From G963663365 sp963663365 (lineage in GTDB: Bacteria > Hinthialibacterota > Hinthialibacteria > Hinthialibacterales > G963663365): a DNA stretch of 64,000 nucleotides. This document shows, piece after piece, positions 35,482 to 44,785 of this stretch. The position numbers and the translations under genes were made by a program. Each line of letters begins with the position of its first letter. The stretch's first letter is position 1. The notes under the pieces are model-generated. The model saw nothing but the letters and a program-made list of their open reading frames with translations, had not been told where the DNA came from and made no database searches. The stretch spans positions 248,001-312,000 of the forward strand of contig CAXXIH010000008.1 of the NCBI GenBank assembly GCA_963663365.2, given 5' to 3'.

Positions 35482-35565
35482 CTATTGGCGGTTTTCGTAT
35501 CGGCAGCGATTCTGCTTTTGGAGATTTGGATGAGATGAATCTGCTTGGTCGTTTCCCGGCATCAT
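35482..35565 (-). CDS. Possible 27-residue peptide upstream of the NifX-like gene
   Basis: A short frame starting MMPGNDQ and ending before TAG 9 bp upstream of the NifX-like start. NifX genes are often preceded by small DUF5320-type proteins starting MPG.D, and this may be a reduced one. It has no Gly/Met-rich tail, so the assignment is weak. Confidence 0.25.
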   Translation of the reverse strand: MMPGNDQADSSHPNLQKQNRCRYENRQ

Positions 35566-35878
35566 CAAAACCCCTTCCAAACTCTAGTCTTTACATGGCC
35601 AATACGGTCTGTTTTTATTTCGGCGGCGCCTAGTCTTTTCATAACAAAGCAAGCGATGTGCCTTATGCCTGCACGTAGACTCGAATGCGGAAGAGCCAGC
35701 CATGGCAGGCAATCAAAGATAATTCCTGTACGAGAAGGCAATACCGCATCAAGTTAAACCGTTGCATATCGCGACCCTTACTAAAACCGTTGTTAGTATT
35801 TTACGACTCTGTTGTATGAGGCGTCTCCTCATGATTCTGTGGAAACGATATTACGGGCTTCCAGAGTTTGGCGCGTCT
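35566..35878. other. Intergenic region, nothing recognised
   Basis: About 310 bp between the NifX cluster and the Sel1 remnant. I see no gene, RNA or repeat in it. Confidence 0.4.
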
Positions 35879-36203
35879 TTAAATTCTGATCGCCTCGTAG
35901 CTGGGAAGTCTATCGGCAACATAGTCCTGCATCTCGGCTATGTCTTTATCGCCATCTCCGGCAGCCAAATTGCGCCCAAAATAGGCATCGGAATAATCTT
36001 GAGTCACACCTATACCTTTTGCATACATGACGCCTAAATTGAATTGCGCTTTGACAAAAACCTTGTTGCGTCACCTTGCGATACCATTTCGTGGCTTCCC
36101 GTACGTCTTGTTCCACTCCTTGACCACGAATAGACAAAATACCCAAATTGAATTGATCTTCAGGAATTTCCACTCTTCTCATCCATACTCTTCCTCCACT
36201 CAA
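35879..36203 (-). pseudogene. Sel1-like repeat protein broken by one frameshift
   Basis: From about 36203 the frame gives QFNLGILSIRGQGVEQDVREATKWYRKVTQQGF. After a shift in the T-run near 36055-36060, another frame gives VKAQFNLGVMYAKGIGVTQD, then YSDAYFGRNLAA, ending in TAA at 35879-35881. Joined, these are two Sel1 repeats (A..LG..Y..G.GV..D...A..W) of a roughly 100-residue protein. A single-base indel in a homopolymer explains the break, so it may be a real pseudogene or an assembly error. Confidence 0.7.
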
Positions 36204-36335
36204 AATCTCAACTTTCTGATAGGCACGGAAGATGAAGGATTACGGGTAAACTTTGCTTTCTTGCCTGCAACTGACCATTTGGCATTCAGATGGCATTTTT
36301 CGGAAGAACATGTATTTTTATTTCTCTATGAAATT

Positions 36336-39300
36336 TTATGTTTGGGTTTTACACATCACCAGCGCGTAAGCTGACGGCAGGAAAATCAACGTCAGAAACA
36401 GGGAATAGAACAATCCGCCGATCACGGCGATGGCCATCGTCACGAGCATATCGCCCCCCTCGCCTAGGTTTAGCGCCAGTGGTGTTAATCCCAGTATCGT
36501 GGTTAATTGGGTCATCAAAATTGGCCTAATTCGCGTTGGAGCAGCTTTGCGAATGGCTTCCGATGGAGCCAGTCCCGCTTGCCTGTATTCGTCGGCCAAG
36601 ACCAGAAGTACCACACCCTGCGAAGTGATGCCGCCCATCATGACTAACATCCCGATTTGAACGGTGACCCCAATGGGTGCGCCTGCGATGAACAATGCCA
36701 GAAATGCTCCTGTCAGAGCAAAGGGAACATTCAGCATAATCAACAAGGGCAGGACAAAAGATTCAAATTGGATAGCCAGAATCACATAGGCAAAAAGTGC
36801 AGCGAATCCAAGAATCAAGCCCATGACACGGCGGCTTTCTGCCATAAATCGCGCCTGGCTGCCCATCGAGAATTCAACGCCCGGAGGCGGATTCAGATCA
36901 TTAGCAGCCTGTTCCGCTCGCATAAGTGCTTCGCCGACGCTGATTCCACTCGCATCGGCGCGAACGATCACTCTCATGACTTGGTCCTCACGGGAAATTT
37001 CCACAGGTCCAACGGCGCGGCGGATATCGGCGATGTCTTTGAGATAAATCGGTTCCCCGTTACGGGTATCCACGATTAATTCCTCGAGTTCCGGTTTGCT
37101 CGTGATTCTGACCTCTGGCACCATGACGCGAATGGGGTAATACTCTGTGCCAATCCGGTATTGAGTGCCGACTATACCTTGAACAAGAGTCCGTAATGTG
37201 GTGGCGACTTGTTTAACTGTAATTCCCATTGATGAAGCACGAGAACGATCCACATAGATACGATACTCGGGCCGACTCATATCCATCGAAACGTTCACTC
37301 CAGACAAGCCAGGCGTTTGCGTGAGGCGGCTGGCCAATTGCTCGGAAAACTCGAAAATCGATACGACATCGGTTCCTTTTACGTTAACCTCAATATCCTG
37401 TTCACCTACTTTGCGTAGTCCCTTTAACGGCCTTGGCAACACCGGTAACTTAGCGCCAGGAAACTGTGCCTGTAATTTGGCCATTAGGGGCCGGATTTTT
37501 GCAACAAAATTAGCAGTATCAATGTCTCGCTTGCTTCGCGACACAAGTTGAATATCCAATTCTCCTTCATTTCCAATCTCAAGGGTATAAAGGCCAAAGA
37601 CCCTTCCACCTGTAAGCCTGAATATATTTTCTATCTCAGGGAAGCCTCGAATTTGATTCTCTGCCTGGGTTAGAATGCGATCCATTTCGACCACTGAAGT
37701 ACCACTTGGCATTTTGAGTTTCACCATCACGCGCCCATCGTCTCGTTTTGGAAGAAATTCAGATCCGACTCGAGTGGCTAACCAGATTCCTACACCAAAC
37801 ATTGCCAGCACAGTAAAAACCACAAGCCACTTTACTTGTAAACAGACGACAAGAAGTTTGTTGTAACCTCGAAGGATGAAATCTAGGATACGATCAAACG
37901 TTCTGGCCAAGCGGGAACTTTGTCCACTTTTTTCGCTGCGAAGGAGCCTGTCGGTTAGGAATGGTGTAATCGTTATCGCAACCAGGAGCGAGAGCGCCAC
38001 AACCCCACCTACCACAAGCACTAGTTCTTTGAATAAAATAGCCGCCAAACCCGGTATGAAAACGAATGGCAAGAAAAGAGCAAGGAAAGTCATTGTGGAG
38101 GTAACGATAGCCGAACCGACTTCCTGGGTGCCTTTATTGGCATAATTGCTGACTCCTTCGGATTTGAGTCGAGTGATATTCTCTAAAACAACGACTGAGT
38201 TATCCAAAATCACCCCGAGCGCAACTACTAGCCCGCCCATGGAGAAAACGTTAATAGAGAAATCAGCAGCCATCATCAGAATGAAATTGGCTAGCAGAGT
38301 AAGCGGCAGCGCAATCATCATGACAATCACCTGGCGCCATCGGCCCAGGAAAAGATAGACGACTAGAATAACGAGCACTGCGGCTACAATGGCCGAATCC
38401 CGTACACTGTGGATCGCACCCAACACGTAAGTGCTGTCATCCTCGAAATAATGAAATTTAATCCCCTCGGGAATATCTTTTTTCAACTCATCTACACGGC
38501 TTTTGAGCGCTTGGGCAACGTTCACCGAGTTAGCGGCATATTGCTTGAGAACTTTGAGTTGAACGCAAGCCTCGCTATTGAAGTGCGTGATGATTCTCTG
38601 CTCCTCATGCGAGTCCTCAACGCTGGCCATGTCTTTGATGTAAACTTCCTCTCCGTCTGGCCCAAGTGTTACAACAACGTTCTCTATTTCATGGAGCGTT
38701 TCAAATTCGCCCATAATACGGGCGATAATTTCACGTGGCTCAATAGTCACACGGCCAGCAAAGGTTTGGAGGTTTTCCTCGTAAAGCGCTTTAGCAACCT
38801 GGGCCGTGGTCAAATTATAAGCTTGTAACCGTTGCGGATCGAGATGGACTCGTATTTCCCGCTCTTTCCCGCCAACGATTTCTGTGCCGGCCGTACCTGG
38901 AACGGTTGCCAGTCGATCTGAAAGCCAAACCTCCGCCCAGTCACGGAGCTGGGTAGAATCGTGACGGTCCGAGGTAATCATCACCTCAATAGCAGGCAAC
39001 TGCGAAGGATCAGCCTTAATGATAATCGGTGGGTCCATATCGGGGGGAAGTTTCTTTGTAACCCTGCCCATGGCCGCCACCACGTCTTGAAATGCAACTT
39101 CTACGTCCACCCCATATTGAAAATTAACTAGCAGTGTATACATTCCTTCAATACTGGAGGACTCCAGGTAATCGAGATCGTCGACCGTGGCAATGATTTG
39201 TTCCAATGGATCAGCGATGTTGGTTTCAATATCGTCTGGTGTGGCCCCGCGCCACCAAATATGAATTTTCACCATTGGGTAGGAAATGTCGGGTAAATAG

Positions 39301-39404
39301 TTGATATCCAGTTGCGTGAGACTGAACAAGCCGGTAAAAAAAACAGCAATGGTCAAAACGGTGATTGCAACAGGACGGTTGAGTGCAATGGCAGTGATTT
39401 TCAT
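36336..39404 (-). CDS. RND efflux transporter, inner-membrane permease
   Basis: A 1022-residue, 12-helix proton-driven pump of the hydrophobe/amphiphile efflux type. The N-terminus MKITAIALNRPVAITVLTIAV is the first membrane helix. Porter-domain motifs (DINYLPDISYPMVKI, GAT..DIE..IADPLE) and the transmembrane charge-relay helix GVILDNSVVVLENI are visible. In that helix only one of the usual adjacent acids is present. The second half repeats the pattern (TSQGVVLLVLADEYRQAG, AAPTRIRPILMTQLTTILGLTPLAL). It is the third gene of a TolC-MFP-RND operon, overlapping the MFP gene by ATGA at 39401-39404. The substrate is not readable. Confidence 0.93.
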   Translation of the reverse strand: MKITAIALNRPVAITVLTIAVFFTGLFSLTQLDINYLPDISYPMVKIHIWWRGATPDDIETNIADPLEQIIATVDDLDYLESSSIEGMYTLLVNFQYGVDVEVAFQDVVAAMGRVTKKLPPDMDPPIIIKADPSQLPAIEVMITSDRHDSTQLRDWAEVWLSDRLATVPGTAGTEIVGGKEREIRVHLDPQRLQAYNLTTAQVAKALYEENLQTFAGRVTIEPREIIARIMGEFETLHEIENVVVTLGPDGEEVYIKDMASVEDSHEEQRIITHFNSEACVQLKVLKQYAANSVNVAQALKSRVDELKKDIPEGIKFHYFEDDSTYVLGAIHSVRDSAIVAAVLVILVVYLFLGRWRQVIVMMIALPLTLLANFILMMAADFSINVFSMGGLVVALGVILDNSVVVLENITRLKSEGVSNYANKGTQEVGSAIVTSTMTFLALFLPFVFIPGLAAILFKELVLVVGGVVALSLLVAITITPFLTDRLLRSEKSGQSSRLARTFDRILDFILRGYNKLLVVCLQVKWLVVFTVLAMFGVGIWLATRVGSEFLPKRDDGRVMVKLKMPSGTSVVEMDRILTQAENQIRGFPEIENIFRLTGGRVFGLYTLEIGNEGELDIQLVSRSKRDIDTANFVAKIRPLMAKLQAQFPGAKLPVLPRPLKGLRKVGEQDIEVNVKGTDVVSIFEFSEQLASRLTQTPGLSGVNVSMDMSRPEYRIYVDRSRASSMGITVKQVATTLRTLVQGIVGTQYRIGTEYYPIRVMVPEVRITSKPELEELIVDTRNGEPIYLKDIADIRRAVGPVEISREDQVMRVIVRADASGISVGEALMRAEQAANDLNPPPGVEFSMGSQARFMAESRRVMGLILGFAALFAYVILAIQFESFVLPLLIMLNVPFALTGAFLALFIAGAPIGVTVQIGMLVMMGGITSQGVVLLVLADEYRQAGLAPSEAIRKAAPTRIRPILMTQLTTILGLTPLALNLGEGGDMLVTMAIAVIGGLFYSLFLTLIFLPSAYALVMCKTQT

Positions 39405-40699
39405 TGTCTATTACCTCCCGCCTCATGCTTGTCTTCAGGTTTAGGAACCGCTTTAGTCATTTTGACTTGCATCCCATCCTTCAGTTTTTCATTACCGACT
39501 GTGACAACCATTTCACCAGATTGAATTCCGTGAATAATTTGAACGTCCCGATCTTGTTCTAAGCCAATCTTCACTTTTCTCATACTCGCCTTGTCATTGT
39601 TCACAACAAAAACAACTGTCTCTCCACGAGAAGTTGCGAGGATCGCCTTGCCGGGAACAATGATCGCTTCATCGATCGCCCGAATAGTTATGGATATCCT
39701 GGCGAACTGACCGGGAAGCAATTCAACCGTATCCAGGACTTTCGCTTCGGCCAAGCGAGTACGAGTGTTCTGCTGAAGTTCCGGATAAACTCGCTCAATT
39801 CGAGCATTGAACGTTTTCCCCGGATATGCGTCCAGTTGAACAACAGCTTCAGCATCCTTATGCATGTCTGCAACACGGATTTCCGGAACAGCGAATCGGA
39901 CCACAAGGGATGACGGATCCATTATCTCCACCAGAGGCGTTCGCGGAGTTACCAAATCTCCTGGTCGAACCAAAACATTGGTTATTACGCCGGCAAAGGG
40001 TGCACTTAGAATACATTCATCGAGTTTTGCCTGGGCAAGAGCCAGTTGAGCAGCGGCCTCATTCACAGCCGCTTGGGCAATGGCTACTTCTGTTTTAGTG
40101 GGTCCCGCTTTAAGCATGGCCAGTTGTTCCTTGGCTGCTCCAAGCTGGGTCTGGCATTTGATGTAATCAACGCGGGCTTTTTCCTCAGCTTCTCCAGGAA
40201 GCGAACCGCTTTTGACAAGCGATTGTATCCGTTCCAAATCCGCCTTGGTAAAAATCGTGCAATCCTCAAAGTGCCGAACAGATTCCTCGGCCTGGGCGAT
40301 CTCTTCCGGCCGCGCGCCTGCTTTGAGATCGGCCAACTTGGCCTTGGCCACGGACAGCGCCGCCTCGGTTGCCAATGTTTCCTGCCGGTAAATCGGCCGA
40401 TTGATCTCTATCAGCTTCTGTCCAGCCTGCTCGATGAGGTCGCCTTCTCGCCAAGGACAGAATGAGATTGGCCCTTCAACAGTTGCCTGCATCGTGACGG
40501 TGTTTACGGCAATAACCTCTCCCGTGGTCTTCAGAAATTCGACCATACGTGTTCGCTTGGCCGAGATGACCTGAACGTGGGACGCTTTGGAGGATTTGGC
40601 TTTCGCTTTCGCATTCTTATCCTGATTGCAACCAGTCATACAAACGATGGCCACTCCAAAAATGAAAGCCAAAGTCAAATATCTTGCTATTCTTCTCAT
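39401..40699 (-). CDS. RND efflux periplasmic adaptor (membrane fusion protein), lipoprotein
   Basis: A 432-residue adaptor from ATG 40699, whose first residues (MRRIARYLTLAFIFGVAIVCMTGC) form a lipoprotein signal with lipobox MTGC. Barrel-sandwich and long alpha-hairpin regions follow (VEGPISFCPWREGDLIEQAGQKL; AQEESVRHFED..-type coiled coil about 130-230; LSAPFAGVITNVLVRPGDLV). Beta-barrel and membrane-proximal domains close with GETVVFVVNNDKASMRKV. It bridges the RND pump and the TolC-like channel. It overlaps both neighbours by ATGA, so the three subunits are made in step. A longer upstream frame to 40849 overlaps the channel gene and is discarded. Confidence 0.92.
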   Translation of the reverse strand: MRRIARYLTLAFIFGVAIVCMTGCNQDKNAKAKAKSSKASHVQVISAKRTRMVEFLKTTGEVIAVNTVTMQATVEGPISFCPWREGDLIEQAGQKLIEINRPIYRQETLATEAALSVAKAKLADLKAGARPEEIAQAEESVRHFEDCTIFTKADLERIQSLVKSGSLPGEAEEKARVDYIKCQTQLGAAKEQLAMLKAGPTKTEVAIAQAAVNEAAAQLALAQAKLDECILSAPFAGVITNVLVRPGDLVTPRTPLVEIMDPSSLVVRFAVPEIRVADMHKDAEAVVQLDAYPGKTFNARIERVYPELQQNTRTRLAEAKVLDTVELLPGQFARISITIRAIDEAIIVPGKAILATSRGETVVFVVNNDKASMRKVKIGLEQDRDVQIIHGIQSGEMVVTVGNEKLKDGMQVKMTKAVPKPEDKHEAGGNRQ

Positions 40700-42159
40700 T
40701 GTTCTTCTCCAACCGCCAGACGATACTGAGCCAGGGATGTGTTGTAATCCGCTAAAGCTCGATAGTAGTTCATCTGCGAATCTAGTAGCGCCGACTGAGC
40801 ATCCAGAACGTCGGTGATCGAACCTTTCGCGAAATCGTACTTCTCGCACTCAATCCTTAGACTTTCCTGTGCCTGCTCAATACTCTTTTCGGTTGCTTTC
40901 ACACGTTTATGGGATGATGCCATGTTCAGAATGGCTGTCTCAACGTCTAAACGAATCTGAAGTTCAAGATCATGCAGTTTGTTCTGGAAGGCAGCCAAAA
41001 TTGAGCGCTCTTGACGGACTTTGGCGTTGATCCGGCCACCTGCAAAAATAGGAAAATTTATTCCGACAACTACGCTGCCGACATCGTCGTTATTGTTTGT
41101 TGAATTGGCATCCCAGCGATTCCCGTAGGAACCTTCTAGGTTCAGCGTCGGTAAATACCTGCCTCGCGACGCATCGACTCGTTTGGCTTGAGCTTCAAGC
41201 GCCGCTCGTTCCGCCAAATAATCATTTCGTTGCCGCAAAGCGTTGGCCAAACTTTCTTCCACATCGAGGGCAGATGTTTCATGAATGCTCAACTTCCCGG
41301 TGACGGACACATGTTCAAATGCCTCTTTCTGAAGCCCCATCAGGTTGCACAATACGCGGTTTTCAATAGCCAGAACATTTTGTTCTCGAGCTAGCTGTTG
41401 CTCCAGATCCGCTAAGCGCACTTCAGTTCGAAGTTGATCGACCCTGGCCGCCTTAAGCGCTTGGATCAACTCACCAACTCGCTTTTTATGTTCTTGCAAT
41501 GTCTTTTGCGAAAATTCCAGTGACTTAATGACGTGAATTTGGGATAGAATACTGTAGAACACGCTGGAGATATTGAAAACCAATTCTTCTTTGTCTCGTG
41601 CCAGCCGATGTTCGGTAGCCACCTGAAGCAATTTGGTCGCCCGTATTTCGTTGATCAACTGTCCGCCCATGAACAGCGGCATTTTCAGTACTATATCATT
41701 TGAAGCAAGTTGATCGGTAAACTGTAACACCTCAGACGTACCGGGTCTTCTTGGTTTGATTAACCTGTCCTCACGGAAAGATGAATAAGATCCCACCAAA
41801 TCCAATTTCGGAAGAATCTCACCAATGGCTATGTCGTGCTGCGCTTTGGCGGCTTGCACATAATAAGAGCTGGCGGCTAATCTTGGATTGTTGGCAAGCG
41901 CAATATCGATAGCATGCGCCAGCGTAATCGGTTCTTTCAAGGATTTAGTTTCCGTTTTAACCGGCGGGTCTAACGCGTCTTTATTCACATTCTGCTGCGG
42001 CATTGGGGGGTACGCGTCGGTATGATCGAGTATTGTACAGCCAGAAATAATGGCACTTGACAGGAGAACCGCTGTCAGTTTTACCATCATCGGCGATTTA
42101 TTTAATAACAGTCTTTTCCAAGTGGAGATAAAGTGAAAAATCCGGTTCTTATTGGCCAT
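40696..42159 (-). CDS. TolC-like outer-membrane efflux protein
   Basis: A 487-residue outer-membrane factor. After an N-terminal segment with a lipobox-like LLSSAIISGCTI (about 33-44) it has two copies of the OEP repeat: ITLAHAIDIALANNPRLAAS...VQAAKAQHDIAIGEILPKLDLVGSY and VEESLANALRQRNDYLAERAALEAQAKRVDASRGRYLPTLNLEGSYG. Long helical hairpins and short strands make the trimeric channel-tunnel. It is the first gene of the TolC-MFP-RND operon, only a few bases after the ACR3-CBS transporter stop, suggesting one transcript for all four. Confidence 0.9.
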   Translation of the reverse strand: MANKNRIFHFISTWKRLLLNKSPMMVKLTAVLLSSAIISGCTILDHTDAYPPMPQQNVNKDALDPPVKTETKSLKEPITLAHAIDIALANNPRLAASSYYVQAAKAQHDIAIGEILPKLDLVGSYSSFREDRLIKPRRPGTSEVLQFTDQLASNDIVLKMPLFMGGQLINEIRATKLLQVATEHRLARDKEELVFNISSVFYSILSQIHVIKSLEFSQKTLQEHKKRVGELIQALKAARVDQLRTEVRLADLEQQLAREQNVLAIENRVLCNLMGLQKEAFEHVSVTGKLSIHETSALDVEESLANALRQRNDYLAERAALEAQAKRVDASRGRYLPTLNLEGSYGNRWDANSTNNNDDVGSVVVGINFPIFAGGRINAKVRQERSILAAFQNKLHDLELQIRLDVETAILNMASSHKRVKATEKSIEQAQESLRIECEKYDFAKGSITDVLDAQSALLDSQMNYYRALADYNTSLAQYRLAVGEEQ

Positions 42160-42164
42160 ATTGT

Positions 42165-43526
42165 TTACACCGCCTTCTCTGGGGTTTCCTCGACCAAACG
42201 CAGCAATAACTCTTCTTGGGGGATCACATGGGATACACGACCTTGCGCATCCAAAACAAGAGCTTTGTATTCATGCGCGCGCTTCATGCTTTCCATCATA
42301 GTCTTCAAGGGTGTTCCCGGTGCGACGATTACAACGGGGTCGAGAGAGAGTGATCCAAGGGGAGTGTCGTACGGGAAATCATCCGCAACGGCGTTGATTA
42401 TCGAGTCTCCCGAAACCATACCGACCGGTTTATCGTTATCATCAAGAATGGCGACCGAGTGAATATGCTCTTCGGCCAATAATTTAACGGCATTGCTCAA
42501 TGTATCCGATAGATGAAGTGCGAATACACCTTCGAGCATGACCTCTCGTGCTTTCGCGTCGGCAATTTTTTCGCCGAAGATACGATGGGTTAATTTTACG
42601 TACCAAGCGGCCGATTGGACCTGGACAATATAGGCTAGCGCGATAATCAGTGCGATCTGGGAGCCTTCTTTCCCAAAGACGGTCATCGCAATAGCGAGTG
42701 CAATTGACAGGTTTCGCATAACTGTACCATAGACCAGTGCTATCGCATCGCCCCGACTGAAAAACATTTTACCAATGACCGTGCTTATCGTGAAATTCAT
42801 TCCGTATAAAATGATAAGCGGCAAAATCAGCCCAGCCAATTGAACCGGATTTGCAGCAATGGACTCCGCCTTCAGTGACAGTGCGATAAACACCACTCCC
42901 AACACTCCCAGCGTTGAAAACAATGGAAATATGCCTTTGATATCTTTCTGGTATTTTGCTTGTCCATAGCGCCAGACTAACAACTGTTGCGTTATGTTTC
43001 CCAACACAAGCGGTAAAAGAACAACGATGAGAATCTGTTTAAAAATTCTGACAAGCGGGATTTCGATCACCGTTCCCATCAGACTCTTGACGTAGAGGGG
43101 TGTAAGGACTGAACCAATCAACAACCCAAAGACCGTCATCTTGATGGCTGCAGGAATGTTGCCATGAGCCATGCCGGTCCACGATATTGTCATTCCGGAG
43201 GTTGGAAGCAGGCTGGCCAGTAACAGCCCCAAAGTGATGTAGGGAGAGTTTGGAAAGGCGATTTTGCCCAACGCAAACGCCATGAATGGGATCACAGCGA
43301 AATTCAGCAATTGCGTAACGATCTGAACTTTGGCATCCCCTCCTTCGAAGATTTTCTTGATCTGGAGGTTGACCATCATTGGATAGACCATGAGAAAGGT
43401 AAATGGGAGAATCAATTGTTTCAAAGATTTGACATCCGTTGTCACACCGGCAAAAAAACCAGCCAACATCACGACAGGAATAGCCCATACTAAATTTCGC
43501 TGAATGTGTCTTAAAAAAGTGATCAT
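42165..43526 (-). CDS. ACR3/BASS-type (arsenite-permease-like) transporter fused to a CBS-domain pair
   Basis: A 453-residue membrane protein. Residues 1-320 hold about ten helices of the bile acid:sodium symporter/ACR3 group: NLVWAIPVVMLAGFFAG, PFTFLMVYPMMVNLQIKKIFEGG, LLLASLLPTSGMTISWTGMAHGNIPAAIKMTVFG, GTVMRNLSIALAIAMTVFG. Residues about 330-445 are two CBS domains (LEGVFALHLSDTLSNAVKLLAEEHIHSVAILD..; SLDPVVIVAPGTPLKTMMESMKRAHEYKALVLD), likely binding adenine nucleotides to gate the channel. Arsenite or another oxyanion could be exported. The fusion and its place at the head of an RND operon are unusual. The operon probably starts here. Confidence 0.85.
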   Translation of the reverse strand: MITFLRHIQRNLVWAIPVVMLAGFFAGVTTDVKSLKQLILPFTFLMVYPMMVNLQIKKIFEGGDAKVQIVTQLLNFAVIPFMAFALGKIAFPNSPYITLGLLLASLLPTSGMTISWTGMAHGNIPAAIKMTVFGLLIGSVLTPLYVKSLMGTVIEIPLVRIFKQILIVVLLPLVLGNITQQLLVWRYGQAKYQKDIKGIFPLFSTLGVLGVVFIALSLKAESIAANPVQLAGLILPLIILYGMNFTISTVIGKMFFSRGDAIALVYGTVMRNLSIALAIAMTVFGKEGSQIALIIALAYIVQVQSAAWYVKLTHRIFGEKIADAKAREVMLEGVFALHLSDTLSNAVKLLAEEHIHSVAILDDNDKPVGMVSGDSIINAVADDFPYDTPLGSLSLDPVVIVAPGTPLKTMMESMKRAHEYKALVLDAQGRVSHVIPQEELLLRLVEETPEKAV

Positions 43527-43793
43527 TGTATCGAACTCCTTCGAAATCTTTTTTGCTGGCTTTGGGTGCTGTTAGGGTGCGGGCGACTCTGTGATTACCT
43601 TATTCGCCACATTTGCCGATATGTCGTCGACTCAGTTATCGAGTGTTTGAGCGAGTGTCTGGCTTGGCCCAACACCCACGAATCGTTGCGCCTCCCAAAC
43701 GTCTCTGAAGATGACCAATGTGAGAATACCTGGTCGCCCAGTTGTTCGGAGATGCTGGGAAGCGAATTGACGTTGATCTTCATGAATTTGTGA

Positions 43794-44009
43794 CTGGTGT
43801 TGAAAGCCATAGGGATGATGCCTCAACGCCAGAAGCCCTCTCGGGAGTTTCTCCATCATTACAGCGACGGAAGTCAATACACCGCCGAGGACTATCGTCA
43901 GCTTCTCGAAGCGAACAGCATTGTTTGCAGCATGAACCGAAAAGGGAACTACTAGGACAACGCCGTTATCGAGATTTATTTTAGTTTTCAAAACCGTACT
44001 CCTTATTGA
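43794..44009 (+). pseudogene. Remnant of an IS3-family transposase core
   Basis: The plus strand reads HYSDGSQYTAEDYRQLLEAN, then SIVCSMNRKGNY, a stop (TAG), then DNAVIEIYFSFQ. This is the IS3 OrfB end with H(S/R)D.GSQYTS, IVCSMSRKGN and the DDE glutamate region NA(V/I)E. The amber codon replaces a Cys/Trp pair, and the rest of the gene is gone. It is an old inactive copy upstream of the ACR3-CBS gene. The rest of 43527-43793 shows nothing recognisable. Confidence 0.7.
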
Positions 44010-44074
44010 CCGCAATCGAAGATAAAGATGAAAAAATTGCGATTTGGCATGTCTTGTCCAACGTCCCGGTGGCG

Positions 44075-44122
44075 CAGGAGCCCGGCCGGGGGGGGGAGAG
44101 GGGGGAGACAGCCGGGCTCCTG
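44075..44122. repeat. 12-bp inverted repeat with a G-tract loop
   Basis: CAGGAGCCCGGC (44075-44086) pairs exactly with GCCGGGCTCCTG (44111-44122). The 24-bp loop carries long G runs on the plus strand. It lies about 100 bp past the korC stop on the minus strand. No T-tract follows, so it may be a processing or attenuation hairpin. Confidence 0.7.
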
Positions 44123-44224
44123 TTAGGAGGTGGCGGCGTTGGCATTTGTGCCGCCTATTGCGGGGGTATTGCTGCAGATAACTCTATTTGGTCAAAACAC
44201 CTATCAACTCTTTTCTTTTTCTAG

Positions 44225-44785
44225 TTACTGCAAATTCTGAAACTCTTCGGCTTTAGGTTGATATGCATAACCTTCTTCAAAGGCTGCCAAATTGATATTT
44301 ATCAATTTGGGTGGAACAGTGGTTTGTATCGCCTTACGAAGTGACTCTAAAGAGACGGCGTGATTTGTTTTTGCAAAAAAACCGAGCATCACCATATTCA
44401 TTGCAACACGATTACCTAACCGCTCAGCGATGCGTATACTGGGAATTGCATGAGTTCGAATAATAGGCGATATTTTTTTTACTGCCGTTAAATCCTTTTC
44501 GTAAAATAGAATTCCGCCTTCGGCGATATCTCTAACATTTTTTTTATAAGCTTCTTGCGAAAAGACAATCAATACTTCGGGGCATGTCACATAGGGATAA
44601 TCAATTGGCTGGTTTCCAATAATTACTTGTGCGCTGCAAGCGCCGCCCCGTGCTTCCGGACCGTAACTTCTTGTCATTGTCACGTGTTTATTATCGTAAA
44701 CTGCTGCGGCCTTTCCAATGATTGTGCCCAAAAGTATCACCCCTTGACCGCCGAAGCCGCTGACTTTGATTTGAAGATTGCTCAT
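44225..44785 (-). CDS. korC: 2-oxoacid:ferredoxin oxidoreductase, gamma subunit
   Basis: A 186-residue subunit of the 2-oxoglutarate (or branched-chain 2-oxoacid) synthase that links CoA-dependent oxidative decarboxylation to ferredoxin. It shows IKVSGFGGQGVILLGTIIGKAA, TRSYGPEARGGACSAQVIIG and CPEVLIVFSQEAY, typical of the gamma domain. It is the last of four genes in the order ferredoxin-alpha-beta-gamma. Its start overlaps the beta stop (ATGA at 44782-44785). The specific substrate cannot be settled from sequence, so the symbol follows the best-known homologues. Confidence 0.9.
   Translation of the reverse strand: MSNLQIKVSGFGGQGVILLGTIIGKAAAVYDNKHVTMTRSYGPEARGGACSAQVIIGNQPIDYPYVTCPEVLIVFSQEAYKKNVRDIAEGGILFYEKDLTAVKKISPIIRTHAIPSIRIAERLGNRVAMNMVMLGFFAKTNHAVSLESLRKAIQTTVPPKLININLAAFEEGYAYQPKAEEFQNLQ

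Noticed and set aside
43632..44015. A 127-residue minus-strand gene upstream of the ACR3-CBS gene
   Set aside because: The plus strand of the same DNA reads as an IS3-family transposase remnant, and the minus frame matches no family.
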